Shown: piece after piece, positions 16,487 to 24,147 of the stretch
How positions within the stretch are numbered: the stretch's first letter is position 1
How the letters are laid out: each line of letters opens with the position of its first letter
NCBI GenBank assembly: GCA_038125725.1
Contig: JAYPEK010000018.1
Coordinates: forward strand, 9,697-73,696
DNA: 64,000 nucleotides
Direction of reading: 5' to 3'
From: TMED8 sp038125725
Lineage (GTDB): Bacteria; Pseudomonadota; Alphaproteobacteria; Rhodospirillales; Casp-alpha2
Translations under genes and position numbers: made by a program
The notes under the pieces: model-generated
Database searches by the model: none
Seen by the model: only the letters and a program-made list of their open reading frames with translations
Told to the model about the DNA's origin: nothing

Positions 16487-18192
16487 TTGCTGTCGCCGGC
16501 CCGGTGCTGGAAGGAATCGCGCCGGAAGCTGTAGAGCGCATCCGGATCGACGGCGATCTCCACCACGGCCGGTTGGCCACAGGCAATGGCGTCCCCAAGG
16601 GCGTTTTCGATCTCCGACGCCTTCTCCGCCCGGAAGCCCTTCGCGCCCCAAAGCTCGGCCAATTTGTCATAGGGTGGATTAACCGTGTCGGCGCCGATGT
16701 AGCGCTCACCGAAGAAATCCTTCTGGTAGGCTTTCTCCGCTCCCCAGCAGCCGTTGTTCATGACCACGGCAACGGTATTGAGGCCGTTGGCGACGGCCGT
16801 GCCGATTTCCGACGTGGTCATGCCGAAGCCGCCGTCGCCCATCAGGCTGATGACGGTGCGGTCCGGGCAGGCCGCCTTGATGCCGAGCCCGCAGGCATAG
16901 GAGAAGCCAACCAGACCGAAATCCAGCGGCGAGAACAGCGCCGGCGGCTGGTGGTAGTTGAGCGCGTCCGTCGCCTGCAAACAAAGCGTGCCGGCGTCGA
17001 GGGTCACCATGGCGTCTTCGGGAAAAACCGCGCGCATGGCCTTGTAGACCTGTGCCGGCTGAATGACGCCGGGGGCGGTCATATCGATGGCGGCCTCGCG
17101 CTCCGCCAGGTAGGTGGCATAGCGTTGCTGGAAGCCGGACGTCCATTCCGCCGTCCGCTCCTTGACCGAATTCGAACGCATGGCCTCGACCTCGGCGGCC
17201 AAGGCATCGGCGACGCTGCCGGCGTCGCCGAGGATGCCGACCTCGGCTGGAAAGAAACGCCCGATGGCGGTGGGCTCGGACTCGATCTGGATGATCTTCG
17301 CCGCCTTGTTGATGTTGTCGTAGGAATAGAAGGTGGTGTTGAACCCGAGCCGCGTGCCGAGCGCCACGATCACGTCGGCTTCGCGCGCCAGGCCCGACGC
17401 CACGACGTTGCCGCGCGGCCCGACCTGGCCGGCGTTCAGCGGGTGGCCGAAGGGAATCGCGTCGCCGTGGCCGGGCGACATGGCCACCGGGGCATTGACC
17501 GCCTCCGCCAGCCGGAGCGCCTGCGCGTGCGCGCCGGCGTTCTTGACCCCGCCGCCGGCGATGATCAGCGGCCGCTCCGCCGCCGCCAGAAGCTTCAGCG
17601 CCGCCTCGATTCCGGCCGGCGCGCCGGCGGCGTAGCCCTGCGCCTCGAACGTCGCGGCCGGGGCATCGCCCGCGTCCTCCAGGGTATCGGCCAGGATGTC
17701 GCGCGGAAGATTAAGCACCACGGGGCCGCGCCTCGGCGCCAGCGCGGTGCGGAAGGCTTCGCGCACCATTTCCGGCAGCCGCGCGGTCTGGGTCACGGTC
17801 CAGGTCTTCTTGGTGATCGGCTGGAACAGGGACTGCTGGTCGACCTCCTGGAAAGCGTCGCGATAGACGTGCCCGGTCGAGAGCGAGCCCGCCAGCGCCA
17901 CCACCGGCGAATAGGCGGCCCGCGCCTGGGCGATGCCGGTCACCAGATTGGTGACGCCGGGACCGTTCTGGCCGGCGAGGATGACACCGGCCTTGCCCGA
18001 AGCCCGGGCGTAGCCGTCGGCCATGTGGGTGCCGGTGCGCTCGTCGCGCACGCCGATGAAGCGGATGTCCGAGGCGTCGAACAGCGCGTCGAACATTTCC
18101 ATGGTGGCCGAGCCGATCAGGCCGAAAACGCATTCCACGCCTTGCTGGCGCAGTGCATCGACGACCGCCTGGCCGCCGGTTTTAGTCGTCAT
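16483..18192 (-). CDS. Thiamine diphosphate-dependent enzyme, sulfoacetaldehyde acetyltransferase-like
   Basis: A 569-residue ThDP enzyme of the acetolactate synthase/Xsc superfamily. ThDP-N is MTTKTGGQAVVDALRQQGVE onward with FGLIGSATMEMFD and the catalytic glutamate in IGVRDERTGTHMADGYAR; AGQNGPGVTN follows. ThDP-C has GDGGFGMTTSEIGTAVANGL (GDGx24-27N). Three features match what I recall of sulfoacetaldehyde acetyltransferase: AFQEVDQQ, NNGCWGAEKAYQKDFF, and FRRDSF at the C terminus. Xsc converts sulfoacetaldehyde and phosphate to acetyl phosphate and sulfite. No phosphate acetyltransferase gene is adjacent, as is usual for xsc, so acetolactate-type or 2-oxoacid decarboxylase activity is still possible. 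Start chosen at 18192 with GGGAGGAGAG upstream. Confidence 0.75.
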   Translation of the reverse strand: MTTKTGGQAVVDALRQQGVECVFGLIGSATMEMFDALFDASDIRFIGVRDERTGTHMADGYARASGKAGVILAGQNGPGVTNLVTGIAQARAAYSPVVALAGSLSTGHVYRDAFQEVDQQSLFQPITKKTWTVTQTARLPEMVREAFRTALAPRRGPVVLNLPRDILADTLEDAGDAPAATFEAQGYAAGAPAGIEAALKLLAAAERPLIIAGGGVKNAGAHAQALRLAEAVNAPVAMSPGHGDAIPFGHPLNAGQVGPRGNVVASGLAREADVIVALGTRLGFNTTFYSYDNINKAAKIIQIESEPTAIGRFFPAEVGILGDAGSVADALAAEVEAMRSNSVKERTAEWTSGFQQRYATYLAEREAAIDMTAPGVIQPAQVYKAMRAVFPEDAMVTLDAGTLCLQATDALNYHQPPALFSPLDFGLVGFSYACGLGIKAACPDRTVISLMGDGGFGMTTSEIGTAVANGLNTVAVVMNNGCWGAEKAYQKDFFGERYIGADTVNPPYDKLAELWGAKGFRAEKASEIENALGDAIACGQPAVVEIAVDPDALYSFRRDSFQHRAGDSK

Positions 18193-18224
18193 GGCGAAGT
18201 CTCTCCTCCCTTGGGGGATATCCG

Positions 18225-18246
18225 TGGCGATAATCTTGGCGATATT
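18225..18246. promoter_or_regulatory. Tandem TGGCGATA repeats in a divergent promoter region
   Basis: TGGCGATA occurs at 18225 and again at 18237, 12 bases apart, in the gap between the divergently transcribed ThDP enzyme gene and aconitase X genes. It may be a direct-repeat operator; there is no adjacent regulator that points to a family. Confidence 0.25.
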
Positions 18247-18306
18247 CGTTATTAGATCAGCGCCGGGCAATGGGCAAACTTGAACCGGCGGGCAGTTGCG
18301 GCTTAA

Positions 18307-18333
18307 CATCCCCGCGCGATCCGAACGGGGATG
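18307..18333. promoter_or_regulatory. Inverted repeat upstream of aconitase X large subunit gene
   Basis: CATCCCCG (18307-18314) and CGGGGATG (18326-18333) are perfect 8-bp arms separated by 11 bases, ending 20 bases before the TTG start. A 19-base centre-to-centre arm spacing is compatible with a dimeric regulator, or it may fold as an RNA hairpin in the leader just ahead of the GGGAGGAAAA ribosome site. Confidence 0.35.
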
Positions 18334-18353
18334 GATCGGCAGGGAGGAAAACT

Positions 18354-19580
18354 TTGAAACTGAATGACGAAGAACGGGCCATGCTGGCCGGGGAAATGGG
18401 CGAGGCTAAACGCTGGGCCATCGACCATCAGATCAAGGTCGGCGAGATGTTCGACGCGGACGACCTGGTGCCGATCAGCCAGTCGCACATGCACGTCGAT
18501 CCGGAATCGGTCGGCGAGGCCGGCGTCGCTTTCCTGGAAGGGCTGGCGGCGTCCGGCGGGCGCGTCAGCGTACCGATGATCACCGATCCGCGCGGCGTCG
18601 ATCTGGATTACTACCACCCGCTGGGACAGACGGAGGAAATGGCGGAGCTCGAACGGCGCACCATCGCCGCCTGCGAGGCCATGGGCATCCTGATGACCAA
18701 CACCTGTATCAACTACCAGACCATCATGCCGCCGGTGATGGGCGACCATGTGGCCTATGGCGATACCGGGGTGGTGATCTATTCCAACAGTGCCTGCGGC
18801 GCGCGCTCGAATTTCGAGGGCGGCCCGTCGGCGATGGCCGCGGGCCTCACCGGCCGCACGCCGCGCTACGGCCTGCACCTGGACGAGAACCGGCGCGCCA
18901 CGCGGCGCTTCCGCGTTACCGAACAGCCGAATGGCCTCACTGATTGGGGCGTCTTGGGCGCCGTCGCCGGACGCATGGCCGGGTCCTACTGGGAGGTGCC
19001 GGCCATCGAAGGGCTGGAACGGGTGACGACATCGGATGAGATGAAGCACATGGGCGCGGCGATGGCGAGCTGGGGCTCGACGCCACTGTTTCACCTGATC
19101 GGCATCACGCCGGAAGCGCCGACGCTGGCGTCCGTCGGTGCCGACAAGCTGGCGGCCGAGGAGATAGGCAAGGCCGAGCTGGACGCGCTCCGCTCCACCT
19201 TCGGCGGCAAGGGCGACCAAGTCGACGTGGTCGTGTTCGCCGCGCCGCAGCTCTCCATCGTCGAGATGCAGAAAGTCGCGGACCTTTCGGCCGGGCAGCA
19301 ATTCAAATGCCCGGTGATCGTCTGCACCTCGTCGCAGGTTTACCCGGACGCGGCGCGCGCCGGGCTGGTGGCGACCATCGAAGGGGCCGGCGGCAAGGTA
19401 CTCCAAGGGACTTGCTTCTATCAGCAATACGCACGCGAGATCGGCGAGGCCAATGGCTGGAAACGACTGCTGTCCAACTCGGTCAAGATCGTCAATATTC
19501 TGGGCGGCTACGGCTACCAGCCGGCGCTGGCCAGCATGGAAGATTGCGTTGCCTCTGCCGTGGCGGGAGAAATCGTATGA
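18354..19580 (+). CDS. Aconitase X large subunit (divergent)
   Basis: Catalytic subunit of an aconitase X-type iron-sulfur dehydratase, 408 residues. The TTG start at 18354 has GGGAGGAAAACTT ahead of it and gives the family-typical KLNDEERAMLAGEMGEA N terminus. The core segment SACGARSNFEGGPSAMAA followed by GRTPRYGLHLDENR is diagnostic. Probable cluster cysteines are C118 (NTCINY), C354 (GTCFYQ) and C398 (EDCVAS). Compared with remembered canonical motifs (TCTPY, SSA, DTCMVV, TDSAKYAHY), this protein has INY, TGV, GTCFYQ and SNSVKIVN, so it belongs to a divergent subgroup. Known family members dehydrate cis-3-hydroxy-L-proline or phosphomevalonate; the substrate here is likely different. Its stop overlaps the small-subunit ATG. 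Confidence 0.85.
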   Translation: MKLNDEERAMLAGEMGEAKRWAIDHQIKVGEMFDADDLVPISQSHMHVDPESVGEAGVAFLEGLAASGGRVSVPMITDPRGVDLDYYHPLGQTEEMAELERRTIAACEAMGILMTNTCINYQTIMPPVMGDHVAYGDTGVVIYSNSACGARSNFEGGPSAMAAGLTGRTPRYGLHLDENRRATRRFRVTEQPNGLTDWGVLGAVAGRMAGSYWEVPAIEGLERVTTSDEMKHMGAAMASWGSTPLFHLIGITPEAPTLASVGADKLAAEEIGKAELDALRSTFGGKGDQVDVVVFAAPQLSIVEMQKVADLSAGQQFKCPVIVCTSSQVYPDAARAGLVATIEGAGGKVLQGTCFYQQYAREIGEANGWKRLLSNSVKIVNILGGYGYQPALASMEDCVASAVAGEIV

Positions 19581-19993
19581 GTACCGAACTGAAATGCCAC
19601 AAGGGCATCGGCGACAAGGTCGAGGGCACGGCGCTGGTCGCCGACGACAACTTCTCGGCGCGCTACGACCTGGACCGCATCAAGGGCATCTTCTCGCGCC
19701 CTCAGCACAAGCTGCATGGCGAATCTTACGACGGCAAGATCCTGGTCCTGAATACGGCCAAGGGCGGCGTCGCCTCAGCCTGGATGCTGCATGAGATGAA
19801 ATCGCGCGGCGTCACGCCTAAGGCGATCCTGTTCAATGCCGCCAACACCATCCTGGCGCAGGGCGCGGCGCTGGCGAACCTGACCATGTGCGACCGGTTC
19901 GAGGACGGCGACGTCACGCAACTGATCAACAGCGGCGACGAACTGATCGTCGATCCCGCCGCCGGCGTGGTGACCATCGTCAAGCGGGCTTAA
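19577..19993 (+). CDS. Aconitase X swivel domain (small subunit, DUF126)
   Basis: A 138-residue swivelling-domain subunit that pairs with the large subunit. Motifs are FSARYDLDRIKGIFSRPQH, the glycine-rich GKILVLNTAKGGVASAWMLHEM, and AANTILAQGAALANL. In canonical members the active-site serine lies in a GSSTG-like turn; here the corresponding stretch reads TAKGGVAS, another sign of divergence. ATGA overlap with the large-subunit gene shows coupled translation. Its 3' end overlaps the convergent LysR gene by 4 bases. Confidence 0.87.
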   Translation: MSTELKCHKGIGDKVEGTALVADDNFSARYDLDRIKGIFSRPQHKLHGESYDGKILVLNTAKGGVASAWMLHEMKSRGVTPKAILFNAANTILAQGAALANLTMCDRFEDGDVTQLINSGDELIVDPAAGVVTIVKRA

Positions 19994-20925
19994 GGCTCCG
20001 GCGGCCCCCAGTGATGGGTGTCGGCAAGGCCGGCGGCGATATCCCGGATCAAGCCGGCCACCGCCGCGACGGCGCTTACGGGCGGCCGGCCGGCCAGCGA
20101 CGCCAGCGTCCAGTTGCGTGAAAGCCCGTCGATGGCGAGCGGCCGGATCGAGAGATCGCCGCGCGTCACCTCCTCGTGCACGAAGCTGTAGCATTGCACC
20201 GTAAACCCTAGCCCGGCGGCGACCAGGCGCTTGATGATCGAGGTGCTGTCGACGGTCTCGCGAATGTCGAGTTCGAGCCCGCTTTCCGCCGCCAGCCGGT
20301 CGATGGCCCGGCGCAACGGGTTCGGCGGACCGGGTAGCAACAATGGAAATTTCGGCAGCTCCGCCGCCGTCAGCGGTTGGTGGCGGCGCTTGCGTTTCGG
20401 CGGCGCGCCGGCGCTGGGACCGATCAGGAACATGGGCTCGTCCAGCAACAGCGCGCTATCCAGGGCGGCGGCGTCCTGGTCGGCATGAAACAGGCCGAGG
20501 TCGAAACGGCCGTCGAGCACCCCGTCGCTGATGAAGGCGCTGAGCCCTTCGGCGAGATGCAGTTGGATTTTCGGGTATGCATCGCGGAGCCGCGCCACCA
20601 GCGGCGGCGCCACCAGCGAGCCAACCGCCGGCATCAGGGCCACGGAAACCGGCCCCGACGGATCGGCGCCCCAGTTCTGCACCTCGGTCCGGGTTTGCGA
20701 AAGCCCCTGCAACAGCGCGCCAGCGCGCCGGTAGAGGTGTTCGCCCTGGCCGGTGAGGGAGACACCCTGGGCCGTCCGGTTCAGAAGCCGTACGCCCAGG
20801 TCCTGCTCCAGCTTGCGGATCTGACGGCTGACGGCGGGCTGCGCCACGTAGAGGTGCGCGGCGGCCTTGGTGATCGAGCCGTACTCGGCGGTGGTGACGA
20901 AATAGCGAAGCGCCGTCAGGTCCAT
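19990..20925 (-). CDS. LysR family transcriptional regulator
   Basis: A 311-residue LysR regulator. The helix-turn-helix is MDLTALRYFVTTAEYGSITK then AAAHLYVAQPAVSRQIRKLE and LLNRTAQGVSLTGQG; the effector domain has a basic loop (PPKRKRRHQP) not usual in the family. The ATG at 20925 has GGGAGGCTGCCC ahead of it. It is divergent from dioxygenase copy 3, and a perfect LysR-type box lies between them (20995-21015). Convergent overlap with the aconitase X small-subunit gene. Confidence 0.9.
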   Translation of the reverse strand: MDLTALRYFVTTAEYGSITKAAAHLYVAQPAVSRQIRKLEQDLGVRLLNRTAQGVSLTGQGEHLYRRAGALLQGLSQTRTEVQNWGADPSGPVSVALMPAVGSLVAPPLVARLRDAYPKIQLHLAEGLSAFISDGVLDGRFDLGLFHADQDAAALDSALLLDEPMFLIGPSAGAPPKRKRRHQPLTAAELPKFPLLLPGPPNPLRRAIDRLAAESGLELDIRETVDSTSIIKRLVAAGLGFTVQCYSFVHEEVTRGDLSIRPLAIDGLSRNWTLASLAGRPPVSAVAAVAGLIRDIAAGLADTHHWGPPEP

Positions 20926-20994
20926 GGGCAGCCTCCCTTCGGCCGTTGGCAACTATTTACCCTGCCCTCACATTAGAGAATGCGAATACCAATT

Positions 20995-21015
20995 GTCATG
21001 CCAATTCGGCATGAC
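20995..21015. promoter_or_regulatory. LysR-type T-N11-A operator box
   Basis: GTCATGCC (20995-21002), AATTC, GGCATGAC (21008-21015): perfect 8-bp arms around a 5-base centre, containing T(20999)-N11-A(21011). This is the classic LysR-type box, placed about 70 bases upstream of the divergent LysR start and 100 bases upstream of the dioxygenase start, as expected for autoregulation plus target activation. Confidence 0.65.
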
Positions 21016-21115
21016 TTAAAACGGCAACGGCATTTCCCCGCCGCCCGCCGGAAGCGCTATACCCGTTGCCGAGACATGGCCCGAGACGATTGGGGGGCCG
21101 CAAGGGAGAGAGCAC

Positions 21116-21985
21116 ATGGATGCGGCGGCATCGGATATCACCATCAAACGCCTGACCGGTGCCATCAGCGCCGAGATCGGCGGCGTCGATCTGGCGGCGC
21201 CCAATTACGACAACATCTATCCGATCATCCACCAGGCGTTCCTGGACCACGCCGTGGTGGTACTGCGCGGCCAGAACCTGAGCCCAGAGCAACTGGTCTC
21301 GGTCTCCAAGCCGTTCGGCAAGCTGGAAGCCCATGTGCTGACGCAGTTCAATCTGAAGGAACATCCGGAGGTGCTGATCATCTCCAACGTCAAGGAGAAC
21401 GGCAAACCCATCGGCGCCATCTACGCCGGCCAGTACTGGCATTCGGACCTCTCCTACATGGCGCATCCGACCCAGGCCTCGCTGCTGCACGCCAAGGAAA
21501 TCCCGAGCTACGGCGGCGACACCATGTTCGCCAACATGACCCGCGCCTACGAGGACCTGTCGGAACCGGTGAAGCGCATGCTCGACGGGCTCACCGCCGT
21601 GCACGACTATACCAACGCCTACGACACCTATTTCTCGCACTTGCCCGACCGCCCGCCGCTCAGCGATGAAGAAAAGGCCAAGGTGCCGCCAGTGGTGCAT
21701 CCGGTGGTGCGCACCCATCCGGAAACCGGCAACAAGGCGCTCTACGTCAACCCCGGCTTCACCCGGCGCATCAACGAACTGGAACCGGCCGAGAGCCGCG
21801 CCGTGCTGGACTTCCTGTTCCGCCACTGCCAGCAGCCGCACCTGATCTACCGCCACACCTGGCAGACCGGCGACCTGGTGATCTGGGACAACCGCTGCAC
21901 CATCCACAACGCCGTCGCCGACTACGACATGTCGGAACGCCGCCACCTGATCCGCACCAGCGTCGAGGGCGACGTACCGCGCTAG
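21116..21985 (+). CDS. TauD/TfdA family Fe(II)/2-oxoglutarate dioxygenase (copy 3)
   Basis: A 289-residue dioxygenase. Iron site YWHSDLSYMAHPT, distal histidine CTIHNAVADYD, and 2-oxoglutarate arginine in RRHLIRTSVEGDVPR. N-terminal ITIKRLTGAISAEIGGVDLA is family-typical. It is closer in layout to copy 2 (PVVRTHPETGNKALYVNPGFT) than to copy 1. It is transcribed away from its own LysR gene with an operator box between. Substrate unknown; annotations for this family such as taurine dioxygenase would overstate what the sequence shows. Confidence 0.9.
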   Translation: MDAAASDITIKRLTGAISAEIGGVDLAAPNYDNIYPIIHQAFLDHAVVVLRGQNLSPEQLVSVSKPFGKLEAHVLTQFNLKEHPEVLIISNVKENGKPIGAIYAGQYWHSDLSYMAHPTQASLLHAKEIPSYGGDTMFANMTRAYEDLSEPVKRMLDGLTAVHDYTNAYDTYFSHLPDRPPLSDEEKAKVPPVVHPVVRTHPETGNKALYVNPGFTRRINELEPAESRAVLDFLFRHCQQPHLIYRHTWQTGDLVIWDNRCTIHNAVADYDMSERRHLIRTSVEGDVPR

Positions 21986-22046
21986 TGGCATCCATGCTAG
22001 AATAGGCGCGGAGAAACAACCCTCGGGAGCGATCCGTAGCGATCCC

Positions 22047-22445
22047 ATGGACGCCATCCAGCGCGCCGCCTTTCTTTCCGTCGGCATGGCCAGCGGCTAT
22101 GCGACGCTGGCGATCTTCTGCGTCGTTTTCGGCTTCATGTTCGAACCGCCCTTGGCCGCCTTCATCGGCGGCGTGCTCAGCCTGATGCTGGCCGCGGCGC
22201 TCTATATCTACGGCCGATGCGCCCGCACCCGCCCCTACGACAAGACGCAGCTCTGGGTGATGCTGGAAAAGGACAAACGCCCGCCTGGCAACGTGGCACA
22301 ACAGTTGGTGAGCGGTGTTCTGGTAGAGACCGCAAGCTGGTTCGCGAAAAGGGCGCTGATCTTCGGCGGCATCTTCCTCGCCGCCTCGATCCTGTTCCGC
22401 CTGATCGGCTTCGAGACCTTCCCCGACCCGCCGGGGCCTCGCTAA
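22047..22445 (+). CDS. Small membrane protein of unknown function
   Basis: I do not recognise this 132-residue protein. Three hydrophobic segments are visible: about residues 16-33 (YATLAIFCVVFGFMFE), 36-56 (LAAFIGGVLSLMLAAALYIY), and 104-120 (LIFGGIFLAASILFRLIGF), with a basic cytoplasmic-looking stretch between the second and third (RCARTRPYDKTQ). It follows dioxygenase copy 3 on the same strand by 61 bases and ends just before the convergent tRNA gene. Coding is supported by codon-position GC bias; expression as part of the dioxygenase unit is possible. Confidence 0.65.
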   Translation: MDAIQRAAFLSVGMASGYATLAIFCVVFGFMFEPPLAAFIGGVLSLMLAAALYIYGRCARTRPYDKTQLWVMLEKDKRPPGNVAQQLVSGVLVETASWFAKRALIFGGIFLAASILFRLIGFETFPDPPGPR

Positions 22446-22449
22446 GAGG

Positions 22450-22526
22450 TGGTGCGCCCGGCAGGATTCGAACCTGCGACCCCAGGATTAGGAATCCTGT
22501 GCTCTATCCTACTGAGCTACGGGCGC
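22450..22526 (-). tRNA. tRNA-Arg (anticodon CCT)
   Basis: A complete 77-base cloverleaf on the minus strand, with acceptor GCGCCCG paired to CGGGCGC, D-arm GCTCAGTAGGATAGAGC, anticodon arm AGGAT-TCCTAATCCT with CCT in the loop, T-arm containing GGTTCGAATCC, discriminator A and an encoded CCA (22450-22452). It reads AGG codons. It sits 22 bases downstream of the PagL-like gene on the same strand. No integrase or duplicated 3' end was seen nearby. Confidence 0.97.
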
Positions 22527-22548
22527 CCGTGGGCGGTCGTCTCCGCCG

Positions 22549-23085
22549 TTAGCGGAACATCTTGCCGAAATGATCGAGTGGGATCGAGTAGTTGACCAGC
22601 AGCGTTTCGGTACCCGGGTTGGAATCGCCGAGGCTGGCATTCGAGGAATGCGAGATGGAGATGCCGAGACGCGAGCGGTTGTCGAAACGGTAGGCCAGCT
22701 CCAACTGCGAGCGGAACTCTAGCGCGTGGCCGAGGTCGAGGTCATCGGTCTTGCCGCGCCACCAGGTTGGCGCGAAGCTCGGCGTCAGCACCCAGCGGCG
22801 GCCGAAATAGACGTCGATCAGGACGCCGGCACCCAAGAACGTCATGCCGTTGGAGGCCGCGGCCACGGTGGCGAAGGGCTTGAATACCCAGAATTTCTTG
22901 TCGTGGCGGTAGTCCAGCCGGAACTCCGCGCCATCGTCCTTCTTGCGGTTGAAGTCGAACCAGCCGGCACCGGCGGAAATGAAAGCCGGATCGTCGGCCT
23001 TCGCGGCGCCGGGCGCGGTTCCCGTGGTCAAACCGATGACCAGGGCAAGGACGGCAAGTGCTGAAAATTTATTGTTCATCGCCAT
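22549..23085 (-). CDS. PagL-like acyloxyacyl hydrolase / lipid A 3-O-deacylase
   Basis: A 178-residue secreted protein with an N-terminal signal peptide (MAMNNKFSALAVLALVIGL, cleavage near AAKA-DD) and alternating beta-barrel-like segments, consistent with a small outer-membrane barrel. The PagL signature is visible as ISISHSSNASLGDSNPGTE: the HxSN catalytic histidine-serine pair and following N-x-G. PagL enzymes remove the 3-O-linked acyl chain of lipid A. The ATG at 23085 has GAGGGGATCC ahead of it. The C terminus (DHFGKMFR) does not end in the usual aromatic residue of barrel proteins. Confidence 0.8.
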   Translation of the reverse strand: MAMNNKFSALAVLALVIGLTTGTAPGAAKADDPAFISAGAGWFDFNRKKDDGAEFRLDYRHDKKFWVFKPFATVAAASNGMTFLGAGVLIDVYFGRRWVLTPSFAPTWWRGKTDDLDLGHALEFRSQLELAYRFDNRSRLGISISHSSNASLGDSNPGTETLLVNYSIPLDHFGKMFR

Positions 23086-23130
23086 GGATCCCCTCAAGGG
23101 GCGCATCTTAGAGGGGTTGGCGGGCGCAAA

Positions 23131-24144
23131 TCAAGGCGAAGTGGGATCGACGGCAAACCCACCGCTATGCTTGAACTCCTCCGTCGCCCGCACCAGGGCG
23201 CGGCGGATGCCGGGCTCCATCGCGGAATGGCCGGCATCGTCGATCACGCGCAGCACCGAACCCGGCCACGACAAGTGCAATTCCCGCGCCGTCACCATGG
23301 GACAGACCATGTCGTATCGGCCCTGCACGATGATGCCGGGGAGATGGCGAAAGCTGGCTACCCGGCCAAGCAGGTCTTGCTCCAGGAACATGTCGTTGAC
23401 GAAGTAATGCGCCTCGATCCGCGACAGCGACAGCGACGTCGGACCGGTGGCGTTGGCGTTCGCGCCGGCGCTCACCCACGATGGCGGCCGCAGGGTCGAA
23501 CAGGCAGATTCGAAAGCGTTCCAGGCCCTGGCTGCCGGTCCATAGACGGCGGAATCGTCGCTCATCAGGCGCCGGTGATAGGCGTCCAGCGGCCGGTCAC
23601 GTTCTCCGTCGGGCAGGAATTCGATGAACCGCTGCCAGGTTTCCGGATAGACCGTATTGACGCCGCCGAAGAACCAGTCGAGTTCCCGGCGGCGGCCGAG
23701 GAAGACGCCCCTGAGTACAAGACCCAGGCAGCGCTCGGCATGGTCGGCGGCGTAGGCGACCGCCAGCGTCGCGCCCCAGGAGCCGCCGAACACCAGCCAG
23801 CGCTCGATGCCGAGCGAGCGGCGCAGCGCCTCGATGTCGTCGATCAGGTGGCGGGTGGTGTTGTCCTGGGTTTCCGCATAGGGCTTGGAACGCCCGGCGC
23901 CGCGCTGGTCGAACAGAACGATCCGGTAGGCGTCCGGATCGAAGAAGCGGCGATGGTTCGATGCCGTCCCGGCGCCGGGGCCGCCATGCAGGAAGACCAC
24001 GGGAATGCCGTCGGGATTACCCGACTCCTCCCAATAGATCGAATGCAGACCATCGACCGCGAGCATGCCGTGCTGGCGCGGCTGGATTTCCGGGAACAGG
24101 TCCCGGTCGTTGCCGTCACCGGTTGCCGGGTCGCGCTCGGGCAT
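23131..24144 (-). CDS. pip: Proline iminopeptidase (alpha/beta hydrolase, peptidase S33)
   Basis: Cytoplasmic aminopeptidase releasing N-terminal proline, 337 residues. The oxyanion segment is VVFLHGGPGAGT, the nucleophile serine is in VFGGSWGATLAVAYA, the acid is in GRYDMVCP, and the base histidine in IDDAGHSAMEPG. FDQRGAGRSKP and DIEALRRSLGIERW are strongly family-specific. It is followed at 4 bases in the transcription order by nothing else on this strand until the pagL gene; the YtoQ-like gene lies just upstream (3-base gap), so the two are probably cotranscribed. Confidence 0.93.
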   Translation of the reverse strand: MPERDPATGDGNDRDLFPEIQPRQHGMLAVDGLHSIYWEESGNPDGIPVVFLHGGPGAGTASNHRRFFDPDAYRIVLFDQRGAGRSKPYAETQDNTTRHLIDDIEALRRSLGIERWLVFGGSWGATLAVAYAADHAERCLGLVLRGVFLGRRRELDWFFGGVNTVYPETWQRFIEFLPDGERDRPLDAYHRRLMSDDSAVYGPAARAWNAFESACSTLRPPSWVSAGANANATGPTSLSLSRIEAHYFVNDMFLEQDLLGRVASFRHLPGIIVQGRYDMVCPMVTARELHLSWPGSVLRVIDDAGHSAMEPGIRRALVRATEEFKHSGGFAVDPTSP

Positions 24145-24147
24145 GGC

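Noticed and set aside
16504..18255. A 583-residue plus-strand frame opposite the ThDP enzyme gene
   Set aside because: Antisense shadow without domain features; the ThDP-dependent enzyme is clear on the minus strand.
22450..22526. tRNA-Arg as an integration site for a mobile element
   Set aside because: No repeated 3' end of the tRNA was seen in the window and no integrase lies near it.
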